Source: Grammothele lineata (Eukaryota; Basidiomycota; Agaricomycetes; Polyporales; Polyporaceae). Taken from it: a DNA stretch of 64,000 nt. This document shows positions 48,973-61,536 of this stretch, in pieces. How positions within the stretch are numbered: position 1 is the stretch's first letter; each line of letters begins with the position of its first letter. A program made the translations under genes and the position numbers. Under the pieces are notes generated by a model, which worked only from the letters and a program-made list of their open reading frames with translations, did no database searches and was not told where the DNA came from. The stretch covers positions 1-64,000 of the forward strand of contig NDFF03000327.1 in the NCBI GenBank assembly GCA_002150815.3. The letters are read 5' to 3'.

Positions 48973-51460
48973 CTATGCCAATACGGGCGAAGCAGGCTTG
49001 CAGAGCGTGACATTGATGGGGAGAGAGGGCTTGGGGCTCTTGCCGACCGTCGGATACCGCACGCCCGCGAGGTTCCAGTTGACGTTCTTGCCCGACGGCG
49101 CGAACGTGAACTTGCTAAGCAAGAGGCACAGCACGACCTCTATGAGAACGGGAGCGGATCGTTATCAGTAAGAGTACTTTGTAGACCCGACTGATGGCGA
49201 CTCACTCATTTCGAGCTGAGAAAACTTGAAGCCGCTGAGATTGCGTGCATCAGAACGCTTTCTGGGAGAGTTGTAGTGGGTAGGACTTACATGCACGCGC
49301 GACCGCCTCCGAGGAACGTCATCCTGCAAGACACAGTATCAGCAGCACGCCTCGAAGAACACGCAACGAGCATACGCACAGGTTAGAGTATACACCGGGT
49401 ACCTTCGCGTCGTGTACACTCTCCGGGAGAGGCGCGAGCCAACGTTCAGGCTTCCACTCCATGACATCTTCTCCCCAGATCGCCTTGTTTCGGTTGCACG
49501 AGAGGAGGCCCATCGCGAGCGTCGTGTCCTTCGGGATGAAGATCTCGCGGATCTCGCTGCCATCAACACCGCGGATCGGCTGTGAGAGTGGGAGCATGAC
49601 GTCCTCGCGTGTCCTATAGAGTGTGAACAAGTGTCAGCGTCTGGAGGAAGATTTATATAGGGATAGAGTGGCACAGACTCGCGGAATAGGGTAGCGGCGG
49701 GGGCGTGTCTACGAGATTGATACATGGTCAGATCGTGTAAGAGTGTTCGCCACAATATCGAGCTGGACTTACAGCCTCAGGGTCTCGCGACAGACGGCGT
49801 CGAGGTAGGGCAGGGACACAAGGGCGTCGTACTCGAGGTCTTTACCGCCGGACATTGCACTGAGGATCTCCGAGCGAAGCTTCTCCTGGACGTCCGAGTG
49901 CTCGGCGAGTAGAGCGAGTGTGATGGATAAGGCGGTTGAGGTGGTGTCCATTGCAGCGAAGATCAACGTCCTAGTAGTGGCTTGTAAGCTGACGGAAGGG
50001 AAGTGTTAGACGGCCTGCACGTACGACATTTGCCCAATGAGCTCCTCTTCTGGCAGCTTGTCCCCTTCGGCTGCAGTCATATTGGCGCGCACTATATAGT
50101 CGACACGCTCAGCGAACCCCAAGAGGGACATCCGACTGTCAAGCACACCGCGTACGTACTCAAGATACTCATGAGATCCTTCCCTTCGCCAATTTGGCGC
50201 GTGACGGCCTCGTCGCCACTCGCGAGCGCCGCTTTCTTGGCCTCGAAAATCGCGACGGAACGATCATGCAGAGTGTTGACGATGCGCGCGAGCTTCTGCG
50301 TGGGGGCGTGCGGAACAAGTGAGAGGAGCTTTCGATTAAAAGCGTTACTCCCGAAGCTGGGGAAGTATGGCAATAGTCGGCGCACGAACGCTGCCTCAGT
50401 GGCCGCCGGTCTGTGAGATACGCAAATAGGGCGCATCCGTCATGAGCTGCTGGCGAGGAACGAGAGGTACTAAGAGAAATGCTTACTGGAAGTTCTTGAT
50501 CGCCGTTGCGAACTCATCGGGGGTATCCGCGGTGAGTGGATCAAAGGAATAGCCAAGACCGGCCTGGCCGATGAGCTCGAGCGCGGTGCGACCCATCCAC
50601 GAGAGGATGTCGACTTCCACAGGCGCATTCTGCTTCTCACCACTCCCGGCACGCACACGAGCTTCTATTGCATCCACGAGCTGGAGGTGGTAGCGAGCAC
50701 ATCAACAGTCAGGATATGCAGCGGCAGTGCGGGACATACACGATGGGTGACCGCATTGAATATCGGGATCATACGCCGCATATGTGCGATGGAGAAGACG
50801 GGATTGAGCATCTTGCGCTGTTTTCGGTGATGGTCGCCTGCATGTGCGCGCATGATGGCGGTCAGGTACTCGAACACTGTACGAAACCGTGATGTGAGTC
50901 ACTCACCCAGTGAAGAGAGTAAACCGGGTCCAAAATTGAACTTATTCGATCTATGTTTCGGGAACTATGTCAGCATGTATGTGAGACCTTAGGGGTATCG
51001 CTACATGCTTGATGAACCACGCAGCCTCCTCGTAAACATACTGGTCCTTGACGATCATAGTGTGTAAGGCAGTTGGATCGAAGACGTAGAGCATGCGGTG
51101 CTATGGGTTATTTGCATGGAGCCGTGAGACGTAGGACACCACGGGGGAAGATAAGCTCGCCGTACACCAAGGGGACCATGGAGCTTGACAACGCCATTGT
51201 ACGAATCAGTCAGGTACTGTAAAAAGCCCCAACCGTTTTTCTCAAGCAGTTGCTTTAAGTTTCCTACAATCCCCAAAGGATCCCACTTAGAACTGAACCG
51301 ACCAAGGTCGAGTGGAGGAACACTCACCATAGAGGAATGATCTTGAAGGCGGACCGGGGATATTGTCGAGTGGGGATTTGACTACCACCTGCCGGAAATA
51401 CTTCCAGAGGAACCAGCAGACAGACCAGATAACAGCAGCTTGAACGAAAGAGGTGAGCAT
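48973..51460 (-). CDS. Cytochrome P450 monooxygenase B
   Basis: The start is ATG 51460 (MLTSFVQAAVIWSVCWFLW, the membrane anchor), the stop TAG 48973. It is followed in order by KSPLDNIPGPPSRSFLYG, HHRKQRKMLNPVFSIAHM, WMGRTALELIGQAGLGYSF, I-helix AAMDTTSTAL, YLDAVCRETLRL (ExxR), MEWKPERWLAPLP and a heme loop FLGGGRACM with GFKFSQLEM. Short introns interrupt as in the neighbours. All hallmark residues are present. The protein is closest in text to P450-D (VKDQ-YEEAA, EGKD-MSIL). Probably an ER-anchored monooxygenase; substrate unknown. An ATATAAAC box lies about 85 bases upstream. It is divergent from P450-C. Confidence 0.9.
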
Positions 51461-51542
51461 GAGGGAATGACGTTCAGTAAGGACGCGAAACAATAGAAGT
51501 GGCGGAGCACACCGTTGGTACAGAGTAGCAGTCCGTCGCTGA

Positions 51543-51550
51543 GTTTATAT
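51543..51550 (-). promoter_or_regulatory. TATA box of P450-B
   Basis: The minus strand reads ATATAAAC 83-90 bases before the start codon. Confidence 0.5.
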
Positions 51551-53030
51551 CTACGAGGGATACACGCGCAATACGCAGCTCTGCCGCCTAATGGCGCCCG
51601 ACAAACGTCCGTACCGGCCGGGCCACGCGCCGACATCGCGCGTATTGATACCGGTGTACGCGGCGCGGGGCTGAAGAAAACGTCAACTTCGCGTAACGCC
51701 TCATGGGAACGGATCCTTCACGAAGCTGTTACTTCCCAGGTAACGTGACTGAGACAGACTGCCTCCCTCTCTTCATATCTCCCGGGGCTGTGGAGATGAG
51801 AATATACCAGACTACTCGGAGTAACGGGCGTGGGTTGCCTTTTCCGCTGTTCGACTCTTCCCTGAGCTCCCCAGCTCAGCAGCATAGAAGCAGGTATTGG
51901 ATGGGGAAAGCGGCGCCCGTTGACTTTTCTTGTATTAGTAGCCCTTATCAAACATCTATTCCGAGAGGTATACGATTAGCACCCGGGCCGGAATATGTCA
52001 ATGGCTAGTACTCACTAGGCTCACCTACGACGTCTAGACGCTTGGTCAAGTATGCTCGCGAGAATGAAGATTCCCATTCGGTCTGCTCCATGACGTGGGT
52101 AGGAATCGGTTAATGGACGATTCTCCGGCAACTTGCAAGAGGTCTCGAGAGTGTTCGGATGTACTCTGTCGTCTTCTTGGCTTCGATACATCAAAGCGAG
52201 CTTGGTCAAAGTCTAATCGGCGATGGCGAGGTATGCTCCACAGTTCCTATTTCGCAGTGAATGTGCCAATACCTTAACTCAAATATTTGAATCGGTTTGG
52301 CGACTGGATGGATCCTCATTGCTAGTAACCTAGGCGTAAGTATGTTCTCGATGAGAATGTCGCTCAAGATAGTCAAATAAAATTCACGCACGCAAAGACT
52401 GTCCCCTGAAGGAATCGAGAGCGTTACTGTTTCCGAGTCGCCGCTAGCTGTCGATACAAGGGCAGGTCCTGTTTAAGCATTCAGAATCAACACGTTGGCT
52501 CCAGGACGCGAGCTTCTTGAGAACCTGATCGACCCAAAGATAGGTTCTTCTGCCGGAGAACGGGAGCTCACGATGGCACCACCAAGGTTTGAAGCGACGT
52601 CTGTCGTTTGCGTAAGACGCCTGATCTCCCTTGAAACATCTGTCGTGATTCTTGAAGCTTGAAGTGACGGAGAGTAAGTATGAGAGTAGTAAGCTCAAAA
52701 GTACATTAAGCCTCCCCTTCGGTTAGTTCAAAGTTGTGAGATGTTGCTCATCGACAAGTTCGGCCTGTATTACTCCGGTGTGGCCGGGGGCGAAAGGTTG
52801 AGAGAGGATGGCGAAATGATGCGATAGCTAAAAGGGCGATGAAAAATCCAACCGCGGCTTACCGGCGATATTTACAAGGCTGGGAATATGACCCTCCAGG
52901 ACGTCTGGCGCTGACGGTATTGCCAATGTTTGCCGGGCACGACTACAGGCCTCAGTGTGACCGGGACTATGGTGTTTGAATTCTCAGACGGCTCCTGAGC
53001 CGATGAACCGAGCGCTCATCGTTATGGTCC
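51551..53030. other. Divergent intergenic region between P450-B and P450-C
   Basis: About 1.5 kb between head-to-head P450 genes, with both promoters. No gene was recognised. Confidence 0.45.
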
Positions 53031-53038
53031 TATATAGA
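53031..53038 (+). promoter_or_regulatory. TATA box of P450-C
   Basis: TATATAGA lies 150-157 bases before the P450-C start codon. Confidence 0.5.
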
Positions 53039-53187
53039 TACGAAGTGTCAACGCGGGAGCTGTTCGCCGCCCTTGTGAGCACCTACACTCTGAGACTTCT
53101 CTTGGTGCCCAGGCCCCAAATCTTTCCTACCGCTTACTAGTAGAGACAAGTTTCCCTCCGACGAGAAGCGGTCGAAACTATTGTCCA

Positions 53188-55730
53188 ATGGTCAGTGCGT
53201 CTATTCAAGCGACGCTGTTCTGCGCCTTGAGCTGGCTGTTGTGGAGGCTGCTGCGCCGACTGTGGATCAACAGCCCTTTGGATAATCTTCCGGGGCCGTC
53301 AAGTCCGTCTTGGTTGGTTGGTACGTACCACTGCTGCTTTGACGCCCTCGGGCGTCACGCCTTGGGGATCAAACGCCCTCACGTGAGGACAGCGAGGTCC
53401 ACGTGGCACTCATTCAACGTTTTCAGGCAATCTCGCGCAGGTCCACGACAAACAAGGATGGGAGTTCCACCGTGAGTTGGGTGAGAAGTATGGCCTCCTC
53501 AGTGCTATTCATGGTCCGCTTGGGGTATGTTTTCCCTGGTTTCTTGGCGAAAAGGCACTTACTTTGCTCGTTACGACATCGTCTCTAGCAAAAGATGCTG
53601 TATGTCTTCGACCCTAAAGCGTTGCATACGATGGCAGTGAAAGAGCAATATACGTACGACGAGCCACGATGGTGGATAAGGTACGCGACCATCAAGGCTC
53701 TGAGTATACGTAAGGGTGAACGAATGATATTAGGATGCACTACTTCCTCCTTGGACCGGGACTTCTATCGACATCAGGTGATTCAGACTAGTAGTGAGCG
53801 GGTACGCTGTTGGAAATGTCTAACCTAATAAACGCGTGTGCGTAGGAGACCAACATCGACGACAGCGAAAGATGCTCAACCCGGCTTTCAACATCAACCA
53901 CATGCGCGAGATGACGCCTATTTTCTACGACGTCACTCACAATGTGAGCCGCAACATCATTGTGCTGTCCGTTCATCTAAATCTACAAATTCGTTTCTAT
54001 CAGCTGGAACGTGCTTTGGATTCTGTGGTGTCATGCTCAGGCTCAACCGAAGTGGATCTCGTTGGCTGGTTGGGCCGTACAGCGCTCGAGCTTGTCGGAC
54101 GAGCCGGGCTTGGCTATTCGTTCGATCCTCTTACGGAGAAGCGCGAGGACACCTTTGGTGATGCCTTGAAAATGTTCGTGTGAGTGGTTTGGATCAATAA
54201 TTTAGCTTTGAACGTATTCTGATGATCACATTGACTCGTCGCAAGTCCGGTACTCTACGCCTTAGGCCCGCTCTTGCAGCTTTTCCGCTTCGTCGCCCCG
54301 AACCAGTGGCTCTATGCAGTAACGCGTCGTGTACCTCATTCGGGGATACGCAGAGCGCGGGCGATTGCGGATATCATGCAGGAGCATTCGGAGCGTATTT
54401 TTTATGAGAAGAAGGCTGCAGTACAGTGCGGGGCTCTCGGTCTCAAAGAGCAGTTGAGCGACGGTAAGGATATCATGAGCATCCTGCGTAAGCCGTTTCC
54501 TCCTCCGTTATGGTAACACACATAATGACGAGAATATGTGAATAGTGCGGGCGAACTTCGTGGCAGAAGATGAAGGTGACAGACTGTCAGACGATGAGCT
54601 CATTGCTCAAATAACGTACGCCGAATCATCTCTGCTTGAATCCGGTTCACTTCTCATCTGAGATGTCGCCATTTATCGTATCTTCCGATGAATGACACAG
54701 GACCCTCACAATTGCAGGAATGGATACCACCTCGAACGCTCTCCTCATGGCGCTTCATATCCTTGCGCAACATCCCGTCGAACAGGAGAAGGCTAGGAAA
54801 GAAATTATTCAAGCCCAGAATGGCGGCCAAGACATTGCTTACGACGACTTGGTTGCGCTTCCCTATCTAGACGCGGTCTGCCGTGAGACGCTTCGCCTGT
54901 GAGCTCGAATGTTGCCACCTCTGCTGCGGCCGCGTGAGCCCGAACATGCATCGGGGCGGCTTTCCTGTCAGCGGCTTTCTCCTCACTTGAAACTAACGCA
55001 ACTTTCGTGTTATGATATAGCCATTCCCCCGCCCCTTTTGTGCTTAGAGAGTTTGTCTTCGACTTCACTCGTCGTCACAAGGGGCCGACTAACACACGTC
55101 TCCCTCTCAGATCTCGTCAAGACGCTATCCTTCCTCTCTCTACCCCCGTGCATGGGCGCGATGGTTCTCTCATAACCGAGGTTCCGGTCCCCAAGGGTAC
55201 TATGATCTATGTCGGCGTTATGTCCGCAAACAAGAACAAGACCCTTTGGGGCCCGGATGCGTATGAGTGGCGGCCGGAACGATGGCTTGAGCCGCTGCCC
55301 GAGTCCTTGCTCAACGCCAAGATGCCAGGAGTGTACTCGAACCTGTTCGTATCTCGTGGTCCGATGTTTCCGCATCTCGAATACAGCCTGACTGTCTCAA
55401 ATAGCATGACGTTCTGGGGCGGAGGTCGTGCTTGCATGTGAGTATTTAGATGTCCCTTTCCATGCTTATCACTGGCATTGACATTTCTGTCGCGCAGTGG
55501 GTTCAAGTTCTCCCAGCTTGAGATGAGTACGTAATCTTCCAATGCGTCTATTGCTAGATACTGATGCAGCCTTGCACCTTACAGAGGTCGTGCTTGCAGT
55601 GCTTCTCTCGCGGTTTAAGATCGAGGTCTCGCCGAAAAAGGACGTCAAATGGAACATCGCAGGCGTGGTGTACCCTACTGTAGGCTCCGACGCGACCCCT
55701 TCTCTCCCCCTCAAGTTGTCACGGGTGTAA
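53188..55730 (+). CDS. Cytochrome P450 monooxygenase C
   Basis: The start is ATG 53188 (MVSASIQATLFCALSWLLW, anchor), the stop TAA 55728-55730. Exons read: NSPLDNLPGPSSPSWLVG; MLYVFDPKALHTMAVKEQY; MHYFLLGPGLLSTSG (between an atattag acceptor and a GTGATT donor near 53.73-53.78 kb); DQHRRQRKMLNPAFNINHM; TALELVGRAGLGYSFDPLT; I-helix AGMDTTSNALLMAL; YLDAVCRETLRL; ESRQDAILPLS; YEWRPERWLEPLPE; heme loop FWGGGRACM; then GFKFSQLEM and EVVLAVLLSRF. Every hallmark residue is intact. The sequence is closest to P450-A, 32 kb away. It is convergent with P450-D, with 332 bases between stop codons. Confidence 0.9.
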
Positions 55731-56062
55731 ACGTGACGCATCCCCTACTAAGGGCGGTGACGCGAGGAGAGCTCTAGAGTCACTTGCTTGACCTTTTCGG
55801 TTTATACCACATTATCGTCCTCCGTGGCTCGTCGTGGTGTATGTCATGATGTCAAACACTCCCTTTACAGACGTCGGCAGTCGTCTGACATCCCCTCGTT
55901 TCTTCTCGCATTTACTTCGTTTTCTTACTACAGATCCGCCTAATGCATTCGTTTGAATTACCGCATACCAAACTCATTCTATGCAAATTCCCTCTGCGTG
56001 TATCCTGTCTGCAGCCATGAAAATCCCGGTCTAGCCCACCGGGCTCAACTTTGCTTCCGCCC
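55731..56062. other. Convergent spacer between P450-C and P450-D
   Basis: The 332 bases hold two 3' flanks. T/C-rich on the plus strand; no gene seen. Confidence 0.5.
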
Positions 56063-58455
56063 TTACAGTGGCTTGTATGCTTTCATGATAAGCGGCAGCT
56101 GAGCCTTCGAGTCGTTACCGACCACGGACGGATAGCTGATGCCGGCGACGTTCCACGCGATCTCCTTCCCGGGCGCCGTGCTGAAGGTGAAGTTGGACAC
56201 AAGAACGTTAAGGACGACCTCTGTGGGATGGTTGAATCAGTCGATACCCAACGTAAGATGCGTGCAAGACTTACTCATCTCGAGCTGGGAGAACTTGAAG
56301 CCACTAAGGAAGCATCGGTTACAATCCATGAGGGAAGGATTCGCCGAGAGACTCACATGCACGCTCGCCCGCCGCCTAGGAAGGTCATACTACAGGATAG
56401 ATACGGTATTTATGGCTGAAATAGAGAAGACAGCGACAGTTCAACGCACAGATTCGAATATACCCCCGGAACCTGCGCTTCCGTGACGGCAGCAGGGAGA
56501 GGAGAGAGCCAGCGTTCCGGCTTCCATTCAAGGGCATCCTCGCCCCAAAGAGTCTTGTTTCTGTTAGCCGATTGAATGCCGACGATGACTGTCGTGTCCT
56601 TGGGAACAGATACATTCTGGATCATCTGTCCGTCGACTCCGCGAATGGGCTTTGAGAGAGGTAGCACTGCGTCTTGCCGAGTGCTAGGTCGAGGTGAGTA
56701 GGTTGACTAGAACAATGAGTGAGAATCGGGCGTACTCTCTGAAGGCTAAAGCTATCGGGGCATGCCTGCACAGTATAGGTTATATCACGCTTCAACGAAT
56801 AACAGCCTGTCCAGTACTCACAACCGTAGGGTCTCCCGACATACAGCATCTAGGTAGGGAAGTGCAACAAGTGCATCGTGGTCGAGGTCACTATCCTTAG
56901 AGGCATCGAGAAGCTCAGCTCGCAGCTGCTCCTGAACGTCAGGCCGTTCCGCGAGAAGCTGAAGAGTTCTAGCTAGAGCATTGGAGGTCGTGTCCGCGCC
57001 CGCAAAGATGAACGTACTAGATGGGAAGTTTGTGGGTATTCCGTTGCAAGTAGACGAGCAAACAGTGCGACTCACGTCATCTGCCCGAGGAGCTCACGTT
57101 CAGGCAATTTATCTTCTTTGGAGGCGTCCATGTTCGCACGCACTACACAAGACCGAAGCGCCGGTCAGAGGGAAACTCCGTATAAGTGAAGAAGTGCAGA
57201 GTCGCAGACCCACTCAAGATGCTCATCACGTCCTTTCCCTCCCCGACCTGTTGCGTCACTGCCTCGTCGCCTTCCTTGAGCGCGCGCTTCTTGTCCTCAA
57301 AGATTTTCACTGAACACCGATGCATTGTATCGATGAGGGCCGCCAGCTTCTGCAATTGCCTGTGCGGAAGTAGATCGAGGACCTTCCGCTGGAGGTCTTT
57401 CCCGCGACGCGGGAGGTAGGGCAGCAGCCGCATGATGGGACGAATTGGCGCCGCTGTAGGCCTGCGTGGCGGCCTCAGCTGATCAGAAACTTTGGACAAC
57501 ATTGAAAGAGGATCGGACTAACGATAGTGCCTTGATAGCCTCCCCGTACTCGTCCGCAGTCTCGCCCTCGAACGAGTCGAACGAGTGCCCCAAGCCAGCC
57601 TGCCCGACAAGCTCGAGCGCGGTGCGGCCGGTCCACGCTAGGACGTCGATCTCCACTCCATCGGCGGACGCAGCGGAGACGCGGGTGGCGAGTGCATCGC
57701 GCAGGCGGAGCGCGACGGCGGAGAAGAGGGGCGTTATGGAACGCATATGCGCGGTCGAGAAGGCGGGATTGAGTAGCTTGCGCTGACGCTTATGGTGGTC
57801 GCCTACCCAGGATGTGCGGGGAGGGGATGAACGAAGGGAGCTAGGGTAGGAGCACAAATAGCAGGTCCGTACCGAGGGTCGCTAACAATCCTGGGCCGAG
57901 GCCCAGCTCAGCGGCTCTACGTGATAGCAGGTAACGTCAACATGCGTGTAGACGTTACTTGAGCTTGGTATACCGACCTGAGGAAATACGCAGCCTCCTC
58001 GTAGATGTGCTGATCCTTGACCACAATATGGTGCAGCGCGAGGGGATCGAAGACGTACAGGGCCCGCCCCTGACAGCAAGGAAGACCTGACATCAGTTAC
58101 TCCGCTGCGCCGCCTGGGTACAGCAGTAGCCAACTCACGCCGAGTAAGCCCTTAATCATGGCAACGCCGTCGTATGAATCGGTCAGGTCTTGAAGGAATT
58201 TCCAACCGTTCCTACCGAGCATCTGAAGGGTATTACCTGATATCGCAACAGTGACAGCCAGGACATATTAAAGTCCTCTCCTTACGGAACTACCACTCTC
58301 TTACTGGACGTACCATAGAGCCAGGACTGAGCCGAAGGTCCGGGAATATTGTTGAGGGGAGAGCCCACGAGGGCGTAGCGGAAGCACTTTAGTAGGAGCC
58401 ACGTCACGAAGCAGATGGCAGCTCCCTGTAGAGATATCAGCGACGATGTGGCCAT
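56063..58455 (-). CDS. Cytochrome P450 monooxygenase D
   Basis: The start is ATG 58455 (MATSSLISLQGAAICFVTW), the stop TAA 56063. Motifs in order: anchor GAAICFVTWLLLKCF; GSPLNNIPGPSAQSWLYG; HHKRQRKLLNPAFSTAHM; WTGRTALELVGQAGLGHSF; EGKDVMSIL; canonical I-helix AGADTTSNAL; YLDAVCRETLRL; LEWKPERWLSPLP; heme loop FLGGGRACM and GFKFSQLEM; C-terminus IMKAYKPL. It is the only one of the four with the classical AGxDT pattern carrying Ala in the third place. Likely an ER-bound monooxygenase of the same family as P450-B. An ATATAA box lies about 150 bases upstream. Confidence 0.9.
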
Positions 58456-58603
58456 TGTGAGACTTGGAGGGTCGGAGGGAAGGGCAGGGAAGTAGCAGAC
58501 GGTGTTAAGTATCGAAGGGTGGTAGACGGTAGATACTGCGAGTGCGGAGGTCGTAGAGTGAGTATCGACGCACAGATATACCCGGAAAGCAAAACGCGCG
58601 CCG

Positions 58604-58609
58604 TTATAT
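58604..58609 (-). promoter_or_regulatory. TATA box of P450-D
   Basis: The minus strand reads ATATAA 149-154 bases before the start codon. Confidence 0.45.
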
Positions 58610-59913
58610 GCCTCTCCCATGGTCCGCCACATTGGGCTGCGTCGCTTCTTCCTGGAGTCAGCCTGCCGCTGTACGGAACCGCAAGAGGTGGCAAAGGGTC
58701 CAAACGTGTGTCCGCCGGGCGCGGATCCTGGGGTGAAGTGTCGTACCATATAGCATTCAACGCAGGCGGGTTTCTACCGGATCCGCTCAGTAGCACTCAT
58801 GAACGGACTGTCAGGTCGCGACTGATGCCAACCAAAAGCGGCGTCTTCGTCAGAAACGCCACTGGCATATAAGCGAACTGACGCTGAATGATAGTGAGTC
58901 TATTGCCGCAGCCCTCATCGAATCACTGGGATAGGATGGCCATGATTGATATCTCGAACAGGTTTGGGGAGCTGACGTATGCGCTTGGTATGCGCTGCAT
59001 GGCGAAGGTCACCAAGGTGGGTTGACGAGTGACTAGTCACCGGATGTAGAGAAGATGTTTACTGGAGTGGCACGGAGATGCATCAGCCAAAGTGGCTCGA
59101 ACTTTGTGGAAAGATTGTTGGCTTTGGAGAGCTGACAAGCGATGCGCCAAGACGTCGAGGATGCTGAGCGCTCCTCAGCCGAGTCTACGGTCGCGTTGGG
59201 CCCTGGCAGGTTCGCCGTGACAACAGCCGTTACAGGTGCGTCACGTCACTGTCACCTGGGATCGTTCGTGCGCTCTGTGACGCCGATACGCGACCACCGC
59301 TCCCTTCCTTGTGCCAGTGTGTAGTACCTAAGCTACAGGCGGTACTGCTACAAGTAGCTGTTTCTGCAAAACATTGACTGTCTACTTCTCCCTCAGTTGT
59401 GTGCCAGCGGGTCACAAGGGGCATCAGGAATAAATTGCCTGGCCTTAGATCCGCCTTAGCCCGTCTTAATCCCCTGAGTCGTCTGTGAGCTCACCTTATA
59501 TGGTCTGAAACCGTCTGATTTCATCTGTTTTGGCCTTATTTTGAACTTGAAAGCGAGCAAAAATGTATGAAAAGACAATTTAAGACGCAATAAGACCGCT
59601 CAGACAGGTCACTGAGGCGGGCAAATAACGCGGAATTTATTGCTGATGAGTCAAGGTAAACACTTCTCAATTATTGTTGCATCCTGCTATCGGTTTTTGA
59701 ACGTCGATTGAATGGCAATGCTTAGAATCCGGACGTCCTAATGTGGACTTCGCTGTCTGAGCCCGATGTGAACCATGTCGGAGGCTCGGGTTTATGCAGC
59801 GTGTGCGAACATCCACCAGGTGGGAGCGGGAAGCGCATCCTATGCGCGCGAGTATGATTTTTGAGACCGCTGAACTCGATTTAGACGACGCCACATACAT
59901 GCTGATGACTCTA
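58610..59913. other. Spacer between P450-D and the F-box gene
   Basis: No coding region is supported. A possible degenerate inverted repeat at 59.43-59.63 kb is listed separately. Confidence 0.45.
59430..59635. repeat. Possible degenerate inverted repeat (MITE-like)
   Basis: The left arm gccttagcccgtcttaat followed by cctgagtcgtctg resembles, imperfectly and in reverse complement, the right arm ttaagacgcaataagacc with gctcagacaggtcac. The region is more A/T-rich than its surroundings. It may be a decayed miniature element; no target duplication was identified. Confidence 0.25.
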
Positions 59914-61536
59914 TTATCGTACATCCAATAAATCTACCCATTCTTTCGCTAACGCATAGTACTTCATGAAATCTCTGTCGGAATCGTTCCGCATAGACCA
60001 AGCCGCGCTGAATATCGCCAACCTGGCTATTCCCCCATGCACGACCCTAATCCGCATACAAGACGCTGCTGCTTTCCCAAACGCAACCTCCGCCCCTGGC
60101 TGCATACTCAGCGACCCTCGGATATGCAGATACTGAAGCACGGGGCAGCAGAATCTTGATTGTGTACTTCCCGTGTCTCCCGATTCCGAGCCGAACAGGG
60201 AGTCGTCGTTCCGGAGCTTGACGGCGACGAGAGCCTCGAGGACGTGAGCGGCCGCACGGAGCGTGCAGCCGCGCACCACGAGGGTTTCGAGGACGGCACA
60301 CGCTTCCAGGACCTGTGCCCACTCCTGCGACCCGACGAGTTCATCTTCGCATTGACCATAACGCGGTTGGGTCACGGTGACGGAGAGGAGAGTGAGCTGC
60401 GTGGATGAGAGGGCGCTGAGAGCCCCTGAGAGCCCTGGATGTACTCTACCACGCATCCCGTCGAGCTTGATGGAAATACGAAAGTCGCGCGTGGGGCGCA
60501 CTTCGAGACCGAAGCGTACGAGCCACGCGAGCACCTCCATCCTGTCGCCAGGAGACGCGGCGTACGGACTTGCGGGGACTTTGAGGGACAGGGACAGGCG
60601 CGATATATCGATGAGGAGCTCTCTTGTGTCTTCGAAAATGGGACAGACGTCTGGCGCGATGAGTGCAGCAAGGGGTCCCTCGCCAAAAGTCGTAACGCCA
60701 TCAATAGTCGTGCAGACGTGAAAGACGATGTTTGATGGGAATTGCAGGCGCGGGACAACCGCCGCGACCCACGGGTAGTAATGCGACATTCCAAACTGTC
60801 GCAGTCGGTGGAGGTGGACAGGCTCCCGCGGCGGGCCGTGGATGACGCCGATGGTGTGCAAGTCGCCGAATGTCCATGCGAAGCGTGATAAGTCGAGTTC
60901 TTCCAGGCTGTCCGCCGCCGCCGCGAGGACCTCGAAAAGGTCACGTAGGGTGAACCGAGTGTGGGCGAAGCAGGATTCGTGTAGCGCGAGGGAATGCAAG
61001 CGCGCGAAGAACGCGGGCTCTCGTGGGATGGATACGCCTGCCAGGGAGAGCGCGCGCAGAGAGGGCTGGGCTTCAGCCGAGAGTCTGGCGCGAACTTCTT
61101 GTAGGGAACCAGGCGTTGCAGGGACAACGGCGAGATCTTCAAGCGCCGGCAGGGAGGTAGAGTGTAACAGGTGTAAGAAACCTTCTGAAAGCTTGCTGAA
61201 CTCTCCGGTGATACGTAGAAGGCGGATGCGGGGCGCATGGGGAGTAACGAGTGCCGCGCAGGCGTAGGCGGCCACGTCGGAAAGGTTGGAGAAGTGAAGA
61301 TCGAGGAAATGCTGAAGGGAGCGGGAAAGACAGAGATTGAGCCACTGACGTTGCTTGTCAGATCTGATATGCACTGTCTTCCAGAGGGTCGCGCTGCTGC
61401 ACGCAACTGCATCCCAATGTTTACACACAAGGCGAATACGGGTCCACCAGGCAGGAGAGTCGGTTTCGTGTACTAGCAGCGTGAGGATGAAAAAAGCTTC
61501 AGAGAGAAGCTCAACGGGAAGTCGTTTGATCGACAT
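59914..61536 (-). CDS. F-box/LRR-type protein, 540 aa
   Basis: A single open exon. I chose ATG 61536 because MSIKRLPVELLSEAFFILTL begins the F-box (LPxELL...); the frame remains open upstream but has no F-box-related text. The F-box spans about residues 1-60 (ending LVCKHWDAVACSSATLWKTV). Irregular leucine-rich repeats follow (PSLRALSLAGVSIP, LEELDLSRFAWTF, LETLVVRGCTL, PVLQYLHIRGSL). F-box proteins bind Skp1 in SCF ubiquitin ligases and use such repeats to select targets; the target here is unknown. Agaricomycetes carry large families of these fast-evolving genes. The broken gene at 15-18.5 kb appears to be a relative. Confidence 0.85.
   Translation of the reverse strand: MSIKRLPVELLSEAFFILTLLVHETDSPAWWTRIRLVCKHWDAVACSSATLWKTVHIRSDKQRQWLNLCLSRSLQHFLDLHFSNLSDVAAYACAALVTPHAPRIRLLRITGEFSKLSEGFLHLLHSTSLPALEDLAVVPATPGSLQEVRARLSAEAQPSLRALSLAGVSIPREPAFFARLHSLALHESCFAHTRFTLRDLFEVLAAAADSLEELDLSRFAWTFGDLHTIGVIHGPPREPVHLHRLRQFGMSHYYPWVAAVVPRLQFPSNIVFHVCTTIDGVTTFGEGPLAALIAPDVCPIFEDTRELLIDISRLSLSLKVPASPYAASPGDRMEVLAWLVRFGLEVRPTRDFRISIKLDGMRGRVHPGLSGALSALSSTQLTLLSVTVTQPRYGQCEDELVGSQEWAQVLEACAVLETLVVRGCTLRAAAHVLEALVAVKLRNDDSLFGSESGDTGSTQSRFCCPVLQYLHIRGSLSMQPGAEVAFGKAAASCMRIRVVHGGIARLAIFSAAWSMRNDSDRDFMKYYALAKEWVDLLDVR

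Noticed and set aside
60372..61430. A 352-residue frame on the same strand as the F-box gene but shifted
   Set aside because: It overlaps the intact F-box/LRR frame fully and shows biased Ser/Arg/Pro text.
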